A DNA stretch of 64,000 nucleotides from Trichodesmium erythraeum GBRTRLIN201. GTDB lineage: Bacteria > Cyanobacteriota > Cyanobacteriia > Cyanobacteriales > Microcoleaceae. The notes beneath the pieces are model-generated. The model did not search any database and was not told where the DNA came from. It saw only the letters and a program-made list of their open reading frames with translations. The stretch lies in contig JAGGDU010000148.1 in NCBI GenBank assembly GCA_018457135.1, forward strand, positions 62,001 through 126,000, in the 5' to 3' direction. Position numbers and translations under genes: made by a program. Positions 37,580 to 47,714 of the stretch are shown piece after piece (positions within the stretch are counted from its first letter, which is position 1; every line of letters begins with the position of its first letter).

Positions 37580-38905
37580 TTAGGGCAACCATGGGGTAAG
37601 TGGTTGAGCAAATTTAGGACGGTGTACAGAAGTGGGAAACATTTTCTTAAAAGCAACACGCCGCTTTTGGGGTGACTCTGGAGTCATATAACTCCATAAG
37701 GTTTCCCAATAGAAAAAAGATACTCCAGCAAAGTGTCGTTCACGGACTGCTTTTACCTGTTGTTTAATTTTATCAATTGTCATAGTTGTTTTCAAAGTCC
37801 CTGTGAGTATACCAATACTGAAAGGAATTTTATTTTTAGCAATTTTAACGTCTGGCTGTTCTAACTCTTCTAAGAATGAAGGCAAATCATCTCGGTACAC
37901 CTGCAAAATAAATTCATCTACTAAACCTCTCTCGATCCAAGTTTGCCAGTCTTGTAGATATAATTTGTAGGCAAAATCATAAGGATTAGAAGACAAAGAC
38001 ACAATACAGTTAGGTTTAACAGCTTTGATAGATTTGTAAAGTCTTTCTATGAAAGCAGTAATTTGATTTGCCCGCCATTGCATCCATTCTGGATCTGTAA
38101 AATTTTCTGGAGGCTTTTTTCCCTGATGCTGTTCTTGATAAAGGTAAATTGTCATTGGATCGTAGCCAAATTGTACTGGCATTCCAAAGCGATCGTCTAT
38201 TTGAATTCCATCGACATCGTATTTTTTGACAACTTCTAATATTAGCTCAAGAATAAAGTTTTGTACTTGAGGATGAATGGGATTAAGCCAAACATTATAG
38301 ATGGATAGCGACTGCTGTAGTTGGGTTAATAAAGACTGTTCATCTGATTTTGGTAGTAAATCTTTCAGCTCTAGTTCAGAGAATTGTTCAGAAAAATTTC
38401 TATTTTTGTCAAGACTCGTTGTCACCCACTGAGGATGACGTCTGACTAACAGAGAGTTTATTGGGGCCATGAAACCATATTCAAACCAAGGGATAACTCG
38501 TAAACCTTGGCGATGGGACTGTTGAAATATTTCTCTGAGTACATCTTGACCAAGGCGAAATGCAGTTAGAGTTGGGTCTTGAGGTTGACCTATGATTTTT
38601 TTGGCGACGTCACTGGGGTAAAAGGTGTTACCTCGGTTCCAGGTGACAGGATAAACTGTGTTGAAGTTGAGTTGAGAAAGTTGACGGAGGGCGCGATTAA
38701 TTGCCCACGGACTGAATAATACGTTACTACTAACGTTAGTTATCCAGACTCCACGTACTTCTTTTTTTTCAGGTGTAGCTTTGATGGTGACTGGAGTTGT
38801 CAAGGTTAATATTGTGCTTAGGAAAACATAGAAGATGGCGATCGCTACTCCTATTACTAGCAATATTTTTAATCGTTTGAATTTATGATTATTTTTATTA
38901 GTCAT
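37580..38905 (-). CDS. Glycosyl hydrolase-like 10 (GHL10/DUF187) protein
   Basis: A 441-residue protein with a signal anchor or signal peptide (about 13-36, LLVIGVAIAIFYVFLSTILTL) and a TIM-barrel GHL10 domain. Motifs: KEVRGVWITNVSSN at the barrel start, LNFNTVYPVTWNRGNTFYPS, VIPWFEYGFMAP, WLNPIHPQVQNFILELILEVVKKYDVDGIQIDDRFG (the Asp pair of IQIDD is the likely catalytic region), and VSFFYWETLW near the end. The YngK-like family is thought to cut cell-wall or surface polysaccharide, with weak direct evidence. Located outside the cytoplasmic membrane. Confidence 0.87.
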   Translation of the reverse strand: MTNKNNHKFKRLKILLVIGVAIAIFYVFLSTILTLTTPVTIKATPEKKEVRGVWITNVSSNVLFSPWAINRALRQLSQLNFNTVYPVTWNRGNTFYPSDVAKKIIGQPQDPTLTAFRLGQDVLREIFQQSHRQGLRVIPWFEYGFMAPINSLLVRRHPQWVTTSLDKNRNFSEQFSELELKDLLPKSDEQSLLTQLQQSLSIYNVWLNPIHPQVQNFILELILEVVKKYDVDGIQIDDRFGMPVQFGYDPMTIYLYQEQHQGKKPPENFTDPEWMQWRANQITAFIERLYKSIKAVKPNCIVSLSSNPYDFAYKLYLQDWQTWIERGLVDEFILQVYRDDLPSFLEELEQPDVKIAKNKIPFSIGILTGTLKTTMTIDKIKQQVKAVRERHFAGVSFFYWETLWSYMTPESPQKRRVAFKKMFPTSVHRPKFAQPLTPWLP

Positions 38906-39534
38906 TATTTTGGCTGTCTTGCATGAAAGTTGCGATATATCTGGTTTGTTACTGGCCTCAAAGTAATACTTTTCTTAATCAGACCAACAGAAAAGTAATT
39001 AAACTATCCTAAACAATAACTATTCCCAAGGTAGCTACTGAATGTAGGACGAAAGTTAGGGGACTAATGAGCATGGATATCGTGTGACCTATGTTAATAA
39101 CCAGGAATAGTCTCTCAGGATATTTTAACTCATACTTGTCAGTCGCAATAAAGGTATAAGGGAACGACGAAATATCCTTAGAGTACCTAAGCATATTAGG
39201 TCGAAATTGATAAAAGTCATTCAAGGTCAATCTATACATTAATCTAGGTTTGAAGGATGGTCAAATTGGTTAAGAAGTATATATATTCAAACTTACCTAC
39301 TCCTAGACTGAATTTATCGCAATAATTAGCAATGAATAAAGCTAAAATACTAATTTACAAGAAATTTCAGTAGTTAAGACTAGAAAAAATAGTTGTATAG
39401 GTATTGATTTTAATACTGATTCAATTTCGGGTAGTCCTGTAGATGTAGTGATAAAATTACGGTGAAGCTATCACTTCATTATAATGGTGATGGTGAATAT
39501 AATATCTTTGTAAAACCCTAGTTATTTTCGCACT

Positions 39535-39790
39535 TTTTTAGAAAAAGATCAAGTTTTTTCTGACATTCCCAAGAAATTATTTGACGTTAAGTATAATTTA
39601 ATCTTTCCGTTGTAGGTAGTTAAAGCAGTTTCTTTACCTACTAATTTATGCTGACAATTAGGAAAACGATCATCATAAGCTGACCAGAAATCTGTATAAT
39701 GCTCTTGTACATTGCCTGTAGACACCAGGCAGTAGATTTCACAGCGTAAGTGTGCCTTGTTATCCTATTTATGCTGAAAAGTTCAGTTCG
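39535..39790 (-). mobile_element. IS1-family transposase remnant
   Basis: The reverse strand reads EHYTDFWSAYDDRFPNCQHK, then LVGKETALTTYNGKIKLYLT, SNNFLGMSEKT-stop-SFSKKV. This matches the C-terminal part of cyanobacterial IS1-type transposases (TDFWxAY..., VGKETG...HIERxNxTLRQR..RLVRKTLSFSK). The stop and altered HIER segment show decay. The N-terminal half was not found. Confidence 0.7.
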
Positions 39791-39839
39791 TTAATTACAG
39801 CTTTTAGTTTAGCTCATTTAAGTTAGAACCGCTATATAG

Positions 39840-40124
39840 GACTACCAAACACAAAAAAATCAGCCAGTTACAGCTAACATTTTCAACCAAGTTTTTGCAT
39901 TTATTCAGGAGCAATATCCAAGTTATCCAAGGGTAGATGCATTTCTTGATGATTTGATTATTCCTTCTCTAGAAATAGATTTGAGCAAAACTTCAGGGTT
40001 TGCAACTCAAAACAAAAAGGTAATTGAAATTTACCAAAAACTTGAGAAGTTAAGGAATAATAAAGGAGAAGATATAGATTTTTTTCAGGTCATTGACGAA
40101 TTTATAAATTCACTAGAACACTAA
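39840..40124 (+). pseudogene. Start-less open frame, unknown protein fragment
   Basis: A 94-codon frame, well coding-like, ending IDEFINSLEH before TAA. It contains FNQVFAFIQEQYPSYPRVDA, then FLDDLIIPSLEIDLSKTSG and a Lys-rich helix. It opens right after a TAG at 39837-39839 and has no ATG, GTG or TTG until the TTG at 39956. The IS1-type remnant ends just upstream, so insertion may have removed the 5' end. Family not recognised. Confidence 0.45.
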
Positions 40125-40614
40125 GTTGATGATGGTGCGTTACATTTCATAAACGCGCCGTTCTAGAAAATTACCCAAATTTACCTACATGTGGTTGTAT
40201 AAGCTTTGGAGCTAGCTTCGGTGTTTCACGCTGATGCTACTGAGCGCAGCCTGTAACTTATCTTCACTCTTCAGACAAAGAAGATAAAGCTACTTCTTTA
40301 CATAATTTGTACATGGGGTTTTCCCTCCTTATCCCAGCATTAAAGTCTTTGCCTTCCTTCAAACTGCAGTTATCACATTCATAAGTTTTCTCTTGTTAAA
40401 TAAGGTTTACTGAAAAAATATAGATGGTAAGTTTAGCAAGACTTACCCACTTATCTGAAAATTACAGAATATCTGTAGGGGTTAACCATCGTGAGTGCTC
40501 CGCAACATGAAAACTTCTACTATATATGTTGATAGTTACATAAGTTATGGTTAGGAGTTATGTCAGTTATTATCTGAGGAGCTGAACAGTAACCGCCCTC
40601 AATATCTGGGTTCA

Positions 40615-40666
40615 AAAAAATGCTAACTTATGTGAGCTTTTTGAATCAAAAAGCTAGCATTTTTTA
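40615..40666 (-). terminator. Hairpin downstream of argD
   Basis: Inner palindrome AGCTTTTTGA-A-TCAAAAAGCT (40635-40655) is framed by outer arms AAAAAATGCTA and TAGCATTTTTT. Read on the minus strand, argD (stop at 40735) runs into it and ends with a T-run, as for an intrinsic terminator. Confidence 0.7.
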
Positions 40667-40734
40667 TATACCAAAAAAAGCGCTGTCTTTATCTGACAAC
40701 ACTAAGACTTTTAGCGGGTTTGAGAAAGATCCAC

Positions 40735-42006
40735 CTAATTAACAGTATTAGCGATCGCCTTTGCCAAAAGATCCATAGCTTCCTTCACTTCAGTCTCAGT
40801 AACTATCAGTGGAGGTACAAACCGTAAAACCTTTGGACCCGCTGGCACAATTAACAACCCCTCATTCATAGCCGCTTTAACTATATCAATAGAAGTTAAA
40901 GTTGCCGTGGCATTTAACTCCAGACCATTAATTAAACCCCAACCTCGAACTTCGCTAAACAAGTTAGGATACTTATCTGCAATAGCCTTTAATTCTATCC
41001 GTAACTCATCCCCCCTCTGCTGTACATTTGCCAATAAATTTTCTTGTTCCAAAGTATGACAAACCGCCAATGCTACCGCACAAGCAAAAGGGTTTCCACC
41101 AAACGTGCTAGCATGACTGCCTGGTTCAAACACATCACAGTGAGATTTACATAACATTGCACCGATGGGAATACCACCACCTAACCCCTTAGCAGAAGTG
41201 AAAATATCTGGTTCAATGCCAAGATTTTCATATCCCCAAATTTTGCCACTACGCCCCATTCCTGCTTGTACTTCATCTAATATTAAAAGAATGCCTTTCT
41301 CATTACAAATTTCTCTAATTCTTTTGAAGTAAGTCATATCACCGGGGCGAATACCACCTTCTCCCTGTAGTGCTTCTAGCATAATAGCTGCAACTTGTCG
41401 TTTGTCTTTGTCTAATTCTTCGATCGCACTTTCTATCGCAGCAATATCATTGTAGGGCACATAATAAAACCCTGGCATTAACGGGCTAAAACCTTTGTGA
41501 TATTTCGGTTGTCCAGTTGCGGTCATAGTTGCCAGAGTTCTTCCATGGAAGCTAGCATGGGCAGTCAAAATTGTTGGATTTTCGATGTTTAACTTTTCGT
41601 GGGCATATTTACGGGCAAGTTTAATTGCTCCTTCGTTGGCTTCTGCTCCAGAATTACAGAAAAATGCTTTATCAGCACAGGAGTGTTGTATTAACCATTG
41701 TGCTAATTCTCCCTGAACTGGAATATAGTATAGATTAGATACATGATGCAATCTTTTAATTTGTTCTGACACTGTTGCCATCATCACCGGGTGAGCGTGA
41801 CCGAGAGTGCAGGTAGCAATTCCAGCAACAAAATCCAGATATTCTTTTCCTTCTGTATCCCAAACACGACAACCTTCGCCCCGTTCGATGGCAATGGGGA
41901 AACGCCCATAAGTGTTCATTACATAAGTGTTAAAGTTGTCAGCACTAAATGTTGTATATGCATTAGATGTTTCTAAAGACTGCTGAACTATTGTTTCTGG
42001 ACTCAT
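40735..42006 (-). CDS. argD: Acetylornithine aminotransferase
   Basis: PLP-dependent transaminase of arginine biosynthesis, converting N-acetylglutamate semialdehyde to N-acetylornithine with glutamate. 423 residues. Features: FVAGIATCTLGHAHP at the N-terminus, FCNSGAEANEGAIKLARKY (PLP phosphate site), ASFHGRT, LDEVQAGMGRSGK, and the PLP lysine Lys273 in TSAKGLGGGIPIGA. These fit the ArgD/AstC class rather than GABA or DAPA aminotransferases; cyanobacterial members are generally ArgD. Stand-alone gene with a hairpin terminator. Confidence 0.93.
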   Translation of the reverse strand: MSPETIVQQSLETSNAYTTFSADNFNTYVMNTYGRFPIAIERGEGCRVWDTEGKEYLDFVAGIATCTLGHAHPVMMATVSEQIKRLHHVSNLYYIPVQGELAQWLIQHSCADKAFFCNSGAEANEGAIKLARKYAHEKLNIENPTILTAHASFHGRTLATMTATGQPKYHKGFSPLMPGFYYVPYNDIAAIESAIEELDKDKRQVAAIMLEALQGEGGIRPGDMTYFKRIREICNEKGILLILDEVQAGMGRSGKIWGYENLGIEPDIFTSAKGLGGGIPIGAMLCKSHCDVFEPGSHASTFGGNPFACAVALAVCHTLEQENLLANVQQRGDELRIELKAIADKYPNLFSEVRGWGLINGLELNATATLTSIDIVKAAMNEGLLIVPAGPKVLRFVPPLIVTETEVKEAMDLLAKAIANTVN

Positions 42007-42903
42007 ATAATTATACCTTTAATTATATTCTCAAAATTAATGTTAATACTAACTGAATATTAGAAGATAATATATTTTTTTTCCAGTTTTTTTAACTTAT
42101 CATAACTTACCCAGGCGAACCCAGAAACCTGGATATCTTTTGTTAAAAATAAAAAATTACTCTAGAAACCGGGTACCCCCATGAATCAGTCCTACTTTCT
42201 GGTATTTTTGGCAAAGGAAAAAATAATTTTATATCTTATCAACTCTTTTCTCTATTATTGGCTATTATTTAGATTGTTTTAAAGTTTATCTTTGCTATTA
42301 ATAAATTAATTGATATAGTAATGGATGTGATCAATATTTTATCAATCTAGAATAATTGAGATAATAATTGGCTAGTATTAATCTCAATTAGTCATGAAAA
42401 ATTATGTTTTTTTCATCTTAAAACTGGTAATTTTCCTAATACCAATAATTATGAATTTATTGACCATTTAAAATATTAAAACAGATCGTAATAGGTCTAA
42501 TCTATAACAATTTATTTGCTTAAATATTCCCATTTTTGTCTATTTTTTTTATTCATGACTTTCTTGTTAATAAAAAAAATAATTACGGAGATTATAGACA
42601 ATAAAAATTACCAGGAATTAATGCTATACTTAAGTAGTAACTCAGTTATTAAGTAATTCATAAAAAGAATAATTTTATTACTTACCTTAGTTAAATTAAT
42701 GTTGGTTTAATAAATATTTACCTCTCCCCTACTCCCTAAATAGGTTACATTCAATACCCCTAACCTTAATCAAAAGCGATGGTTAAAAGTTTTGTATAAA
42801 TAGTATAAACCTACCTTTTGAAGACAAAATATTTTTATATATTTACTCTAAATCTTTGTTATAAAAATAACTTCTGACTTATAACCTTTAACTTTATTAA
42901 TCT
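42007..42903. other. AT-rich intergenic region, nothing assigned
   Basis: 0.9 kb without a supported gene. A pair of CCCAG-AAACC-TGG and GAAACCGGGT motifs occurs at about 42118-42175. No other structure seen. Confidence 0.5.
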
Positions 42904-43365
42904 TTACCTCTTAATTTTTAATCCAGTCATAAGTTCCAGGTCTGTTCTAAACAAAAGAGCATCTCGACTACGAACATCAATAACAGTTACATTTTGATTA
43001 TTTTGGTCATCCCAATAAACAATTGCGACTTGAATTCTAGCCTGTTTATCTATTGCACTAATTATCCCACCAAGAGGAGAAAGAAGACCCTTAGCGACAC
43101 TTTTTTCTACTTGACTTTTAGCATACTGTCCTGTAGAAATTTCTGTAATATCATTTTTTGTTAAATTTAAGTTAGCATCTTGAAATTCTTTCTTTCTAAA
43201 CTTTATATCCAGAGTTCTAGCATCTGTATCTATAGTCACTGCACATGGTTTTAACTCCCCATTATTCTGATTTAAACAATAAGCGCCGTGAGTTCTTACC
43301 AAGGCAATGTTAACAGGAAAAACTAATGAAAAAGCAGAGATCAAACTAATTAATTTATTTTTCAT
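42904..43365 (-). CDS. Small secreted protein, family member 1
   Basis: A 153-residue protein with a signal peptide (about 1-22, ending near NIALVRTHGAY). The mature part has two Cys (CLNQNNGELKPC), then a beta-rich body with ITEISTGQYAKSQVEKSV, a Gly-rich hydrophobic loop (GLLSPLGGIISAI) and a C-terminal strand-helix (VTVIDVRSRDALLFRTDLELMTGLKIK). The body recalls small pleckstrin-homology-like domains, but this is a guess. It is clearly paralogous to the product of 44575-45051, and broken copies lie between them. Function unknown, probably envelope or periplasm. Confidence 0.75.
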   Translation of the reverse strand: MKNKLISLISAFSLVFPVNIALVRTHGAYCLNQNNGELKPCAVTIDTDARTLDIKFRKKEFQDANLNLTKNDITEISTGQYAKSQVEKSVAKGLLSPLGGIISAIDKQARIQVAIVYWDDQNNQNVTVIDVRSRDALLFRTDLELMTGLKIKR

Positions 43366-43884
43366 AACTCCAGTAAAATAATTAACCGCTTCAGAAATAT
43401 ATAATAATTCTATCTCAAGAGTGAAAAATTGAGGTTGCTCTGAGGGAGCAAGCAGGAGACACTTATATCATGTCGAGTTGAATAATTACACTTTAGAGGT
43501 AATAAGGTAGGAGGATCTGTGGCTCTCAGCAGAAGGATAAAATTTGTATTTACAGTCGTTAGTTTTTGGATAACTTATTATCCAGATACAATATTATACT
43601 GAAGCCACAGGAGTTGGAACTATTTTTTAACAAGTCTAGTGATTTTACATAAAATTTAAGATTGCTATATTTTGTAAATACTCATTATAAATACTCAGAA
43701 TAGCTTTAGCAAAAAAAATCGTTTAAAAAAACGCATTTGAGGCTAACTTTTTTGGGAAATATTACTCAAAATATCCATTGCAAAAACTTGAAAAATATTG
43801 TCTTAAAAGCTCAATTTTTACTATTACTTTTACTCTATTTTTTTGAACTATAACCATAATTTTTCACCAATAATATGATTTTTT

Positions 43885-44145
43885 TTTGACTTGATTTTTA
43901 GGATACTTTCCTGTATGAATTTCTGTAATTTTATTTTTATTTCAATTAAACTTAGCAGCTTAAAATTTTTCCTAGCTAAACTCTATATTTAAACTTTTAT
44001 CATCCGTATCTATAGTCATTTTAGATAGTTTTAAATTCCTATTATCCTGATTTAAATAGTAAGTGCTGTGAGTTCTTACCCAGGAAATTTTAATAGGAAA
44101 AACCAATAAAAAAGCAGATATTCAACTAATTAATTTATTTTTCAT
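43885..44145 (-). pseudogene. Small secreted protein, broken copy
   Basis: Reverse strand reads MKNKLIS-stop-ISAFLLVFP, then RTHSTYYLNQDN, MTIDTDDKSLNIEFS-stop and NKNKITEIHTGKYP. It lines up with the first 85 residues of the 42904-43365 product and carries at least four in-frame stops. The remaining 3' part is lost. Confidence 0.85.
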
Positions 44146-44359
44146 AACTCCAGCAAAATAATTAATAGCTTCAGAAATATATAATAATCTTATTTCAAGA
44201 ATAAAAGATTTAGGCAGCTTGAAGAGAGGAGGTAAAAGGCAATTATGCTAAATTTACAGGGGTGAGAACCATTTTTTAATAATCCTAATAATTTTACATA
44301 AAATTTAAGATTCCTATAGTTGATAAATATTCATAATAGTTTGGAAAAAAAAGGCAGCT

Positions 44360-44470
44360 ATAAAACTAATTAGTTTATTTTTCATAACTGCAGCCAAATA
44401 ATTAAAAGCTTCAGAAATGTATAATAATTATATCTCAAGATTGAAAGATTGAGGCTACATTTTAGGTAGA
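44360..44470 (-). pseudogene. Third copy: promoter and start-codon stub
   Basis: TAGTTTATTTTTCATAACTG followed by the upstream block with GCTTCAGAAATGTATAATAA repeats the 5' ends at 43353-43440 and 44130-44215. Only about six codons and the upstream region remain. Confidence 0.8.
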
Positions 44471-44574
44471 AAACTATACATTTTTTTCACTTTTTAGGCA
44501 AAAATTTTGCTGAAAGGTTACTCAAAATATCCGTGACAGAAAAAACTTTTTACCTCTGATTACTAACTTCATTA

Positions 44575-45051
44575 TTAAGGATTTTCTATACTCCGAATTT
44601 TTAAACCAGTCAAACTTTCTAAGTCTTGTATTAAAGATTCACTATCTTTTGTCTTAATATCAATAAAAGCGATATTTGTTTTGTTTTGAGTATCCACATA
44701 TTCAATTGCAAATTGAGTCCGTTTTTCTTTACCAAATAAACCAACTAATGCTCCTAAAGGACCAAGCACTAAACTTGCTCCAATAGTTTCTTTAGTTCTT
44801 TTTTGAGCGTGTTTACCACTTGAAATTTCAATAATTCTATTATTTTTCAACCTCAGATTATCATTTTGATATTTATCAGACCTAAAATTCAAAATTAAGC
44901 TATTTTCTATTGTAGAGACAATAACTATACATCCTTTCATTTTACTACTAGCTATATGGAGACATTTGGCGCCATGTTCTCCTGCTAAAACTAAGTTGTT
45001 AGTCAAAATAACTGAAGCAACAGATATAAATAAAGCAAATTTTTTCATCAT
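44575..45051 (-). CDS. Small secreted protein, family member 2
   Basis: A 158-residue paralogue of the 42904-43365 product. Signal peptide (about 1-23, ILTNNLVLAGEHGAK), the two-Cys segment CLHIASSKMKGC, then IIEISSGKHAQKRTKETIGA, a Gly-rich loop (LVLGPLGALVGLFGKEKRTQFAIEYVD) and the end LIQDLESLTGLKIR. Pairwise conservation is clear in the ITEIS/IIEISSG, PLGG/PLGA and TGLKI parts, but overall divergence is high, so this duplication is old. Unlike the other copies, its upstream region lacks the GCTTCAGAAAT block. Function unknown. Confidence 0.75.
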   Translation of the reverse strand: MMKKFALFISVASVILTNNLVLAGEHGAKCLHIASSKMKGCIVIVSTIENSLILNFRSDKYQNDNLRLKNNRIIEISSGKHAQKRTKETIGASLVLGPLGALVGLFGKEKRTQFAIEYVDTQNKTNIAFIDIKTKDSESLIQDLESLTGLKIRSIENP

Positions 45052-45590
45052 ATCAAAGTTCTCAATAATTTAAACTTAATAACCAGGTGATTACATCAAT
45101 TTATGGCCTATTATATTGCTACTTATTATATACGGATCTTCAATGAGATTGTGCGTAAAATATTTTTTTGTACTTAGGAAATAGGAATTAGTAACAATAA
45201 TGAATAGGGATAATAATTTAAGATTAGTATTCTATGATTCCATAAATACCAACAATTTCTCCAAGAAGGGATAGTTCGCAAATTCCTATTCACCACCCTC
45301 AAAGATCAAAGTTATATCCAATTTGGTTGAGTACTTATTATATAGTTAAAGAATATGGAGAAATGGAAAAACTAAATATTGGAGGTATGAATATTGAAGT
45401 AATCTAAGAAATTTTAAACATATATTGTAGAATCGAATCCTATATAATTTATTTAGATTTAAATAAAATTATAACTGTAAGCAAAGTTAAAGGTTTGTTT
45501 AGATAATTTTAAATTAAAAAAATATTAAAAAAAAATTGGATGCTTTAACTAAAATGAGAAGATAAAAGAATATTTTTTTACTCAAACAAC
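45052..45590. other. Intergenic region, possible decayed coding
   Basis: 0.5 kb. Around 45320-45407 a short open stretch (LYPIWLSTYYIVKEYGEM, then IGGMNIEVI and a stop) looks protein-like but has no start and matches nothing I know. No other feature. Confidence 0.35.
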
Positions 45591-45983
45591 ATGAAAAATT
45601 TACAGCCTTGGATTTCACTCTTAGCTAGAATATTTCTCTCTGCTGTTTTTCTCAAATCTGGTATTGGTAAAATTTTTAGTGGAGCAAGTACTCAACAATA
45701 TATGGAATCTTCAGGAGTTCCTGGTTGGTTATTAATTCCAACCATTATTGTTCTTTTAGTAGGTGGATTATCTGTTTTATTGGGTTATAAAGCTCGTTAT
45801 GGAGCACTTGCATTAGTAGGATTTTTAATTCCAGCTACTCTAGTTTTTCATAATATTTTTATAGAGCCTGCTCAAGAAATTGCTTTTATGAAAAATCTGG
45901 GATTAATAGGAGGACTTTTAATGGTAACTTCCTTTGGTCCTGGTAGCATTAGTTTTGATGAAAAAAGTATTGATTTTAATTAA
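45591..45983 (+). CDS. DoxX family membrane protein
   Basis: A 130-residue protein with four membrane segments, the DoxX/DoxD fold. Motifs: LLARIFLSAVFLKSGIGKIF at the N-terminus, VPGWLLIPTIIVLLVGGLSVLLGYKARYGALAL, TLVFHNIF and MKNLGLIGGLLMVTSFGPG near the end. Bacterial DoxX members have been linked to thiol and quinone redox handling, but most are uncharacterised. Stand-alone gene; ATG start is the only reasonable one. Confidence 0.9.
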   Translation: MKNLQPWISLLARIFLSAVFLKSGIGKIFSGASTQQYMESSGVPGWLLIPTIIVLLVGGLSVLLGYKARYGALALVGFLIPATLVFHNIFIEPAQEIAFMKNLGLIGGLLMVTSFGPGSISFDEKSIDFN

Positions 45984-46582
45984 AATACACTTAGTTTTAG
46001 GGAATAGGGGAGTGAAAGAATAGAGTGGCAAAGTGAGAAAGTGAGAGACTAGGGGAGTAGTAGACATACGGTATCATATCAGACAAATGATATAGAAGAG
46101 GTGAATAATAAAATTATTACTAATACAGGTATCTTATACCAATTCCCGTGCATTAATACTAACTTTTTGTAAAACTTTAATTATTAAATAATTAATCTAA
46201 AATAAATAACCTTTTTTGCTCTCTTTAGCTAAGTTAATGTTCATTATTATTGTATTTAGTTCATCTCTATTCTCCTACTACCCTAGTTTCTTACTTAATA
46301 AAATTTATAAGTTTTTACCAAAAATAGTATTGCCCACTTTTAAATGTACCTTAAACATCAGCAATAAGTACTGTAATAATAATTCATTTTACTAGCTAAT
46401 AATTATTAAAAAGGTTAAAATTTTTCTGTTAATTAATTAATAATTGAAGTGTGACTTAAGAATTAGATTAATTTTGAATTAGTACTATTAATAAATTCCA
46501 AAAGCTAATCTCATGTAGAGACTTGGGATTTTGTTTAATCTCTTTTAAAATAATAAAAAACTACAAATATTTCCTAAAAAAT
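45984..46582. other. Intergenic region with a dispersed repeat
   Basis: Begins with heptamer-like GGGAATAGGGGAGTGAAAGA. At 46186-46300 it aligns with 51585-51700. No gene seen. Confidence 0.5.
46186..46300. repeat. Dispersed repeat pair, copy 1
   Basis: ATTAATCTAAAATAAATAAC, then TTTTTTGCTCTCTTTAGCTA and AGTTAAT match ATTAATCTAAAAGAAATAAC, TTTTTGACTCTCTTTAGGTA and AGTTAAT at 51592-51640. Both are followed by T/C-rich DNA with CTACTAC and CTAC motifs. Origin unknown. Confidence 0.6.
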
Positions 46583-47431
46583 ATGAAAACACAATGGGAA
46601 AATTTTCTGCAAAATCTTGGTGAATGGCACGGTTCATTTACTAAAATTTCTGACAAATTAGCAATACTGCAAGACAGACCTAGTATTCTGATTTTAGAAG
46701 GTCTTGATGACCAGAATAAACGAGTACGTTTAACACTACGTCGCTTTAACTCTTTTGTAAAAAATCCTGAGTCAAAAGCTGATGAAATAGTGATAGAATA
46801 TAATACTACAGATCAAAATATTTTATATTTTGAAAATGGTGCTTTTTCTAGAGGAATAATGAAAATAACACCCTTTTCAAGATGTGTTACTGAGTTTTGT
46901 TTGATTAATAAAAATCGTCGTCTACGTTTAGTTGAATTCTTTAACCAAGATGGTAATTTTGATAAATTAATTTTAATTCGAGAAAAACGAGCTGGAACAG
47001 ATGCTTTAGAAAACCCTCCTTTGACAGTAGATGATTTATTAGGAAAATGGCAGGGAGAAGCTATTACGATGTATCCTGATTTGCGGGAACCTAATACTTA
47101 TACAACTCAAATGGAATTAAATATTGATAATACAGGTAGATTAGTTCAGGAAATTACTTTTGGTGATCAGAATCCGACAATTATTACTTCTAGCGCTATA
47201 ATTGAAGGGTCAATTTTACATTTTGACCAAAGTTCTCAACCTGTCAAAGTTTTGTTGCTTCCTGATGGTGCATCTGCTACTTTACCTGTCAAAGTTGAGT
47301 TGAGAAAACCTTTATTTTTTGAACTTGGCTGGTTAGTTGAGCCGCAACTTCGTCAACGAATTATTCGTAGTTATAATGACAAAGGAGAATGGGTAAGTTC
47401 AACTTTTGTTACGGAGCAAAAAATTCAATAA
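46583..47431 (+). CDS. DUF3598 family protein, lipocalin-like
   Basis: 282 residues from ATG 46583 (MKTQWENFLQNLGEWHGSFT); the frame extends 20 codons to a TTG that I regard as untranslated. This is the cyanobacterial/plastid DUF3598 pattern: two lipocalin-like beta-barrel halves, each with a GxWxG motif (LGEWHGSF at about 12 and LLGKWQGEAITMYPDL at about 153), and ends SFVTEQKIQ-like. No signal peptide. The fold resembles bilin lyases of the CpcS type and fatty-acid-binding lipocalins, but no function is established for DUF3598 that I know. Confidence 0.75.
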   Translation: MKTQWENFLQNLGEWHGSFTKISDKLAILQDRPSILILEGLDDQNKRVRLTLRRFNSFVKNPESKADEIVIEYNTTDQNILYFENGAFSRGIMKITPFSRCVTEFCLINKNRRLRLVEFFNQDGNFDKLILIREKRAGTDALENPPLTVDDLLGKWQGEAITMYPDLREPNTYTTQMELNIDNTGRLVQEITFGDQNPTIITSSAIIEGSILHFDQSSQPVKVLLLPDGASATLPVKVELRKPLFFELGWLVEPQLRQRIIRSYNDKGEWVSSTFVTEQKIQ

Positions 47432-47714
47432 AAAAAAGTTTTGCGATGTTACCTAACTTGCAAGGTGTCTGAAACTGCAGTTTTTTCCTTCTAATATGAT
47501 CATCTCTGTTTTTCTGGGTGATCACTATTCTTAATTAGGGAAGGATTAACTTTGTACCTATCAGTAATATAGAAAAAATAAGCACAACCCCAATTTTGAA
47601 TCGTCAGCCTAATAATTGTGCAGGTCAGTGTGAAGTTTACGGCAGAGCTATATGGGGAGCACCCCTATCGCGATCATGTCGAGATGAAAGTAGATTCATT
47701 CGCTTTATTCAGCA

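Larger units (their letters stand above)
38906..40734. other. 1.8-kb gap: IS1 remnant, headless ORF, terminator
   Basis: Holds the IS1-type fragment (39535-39790), a start-less open frame (39840-40124) and the argD terminator region (40615-40666). The short reverse frame 39009-39239 was judged not a gene. Confidence 0.6.
43366..44574. other. Gap with two broken copies of the small secreted gene
   Basis: Besides the pseudogene at 43885-44145 and the 5' stub at 44360-44470 the region is AT-rich and unassigned. Confidence 0.7.

Noticed and set aside
39009-39239. 76-codon reverse-strand ORF with a hydrophobic end
   Set aside because: No family motif, no ribosome-binding site, surrounded by decayed DNA; chance ORF is more likely.
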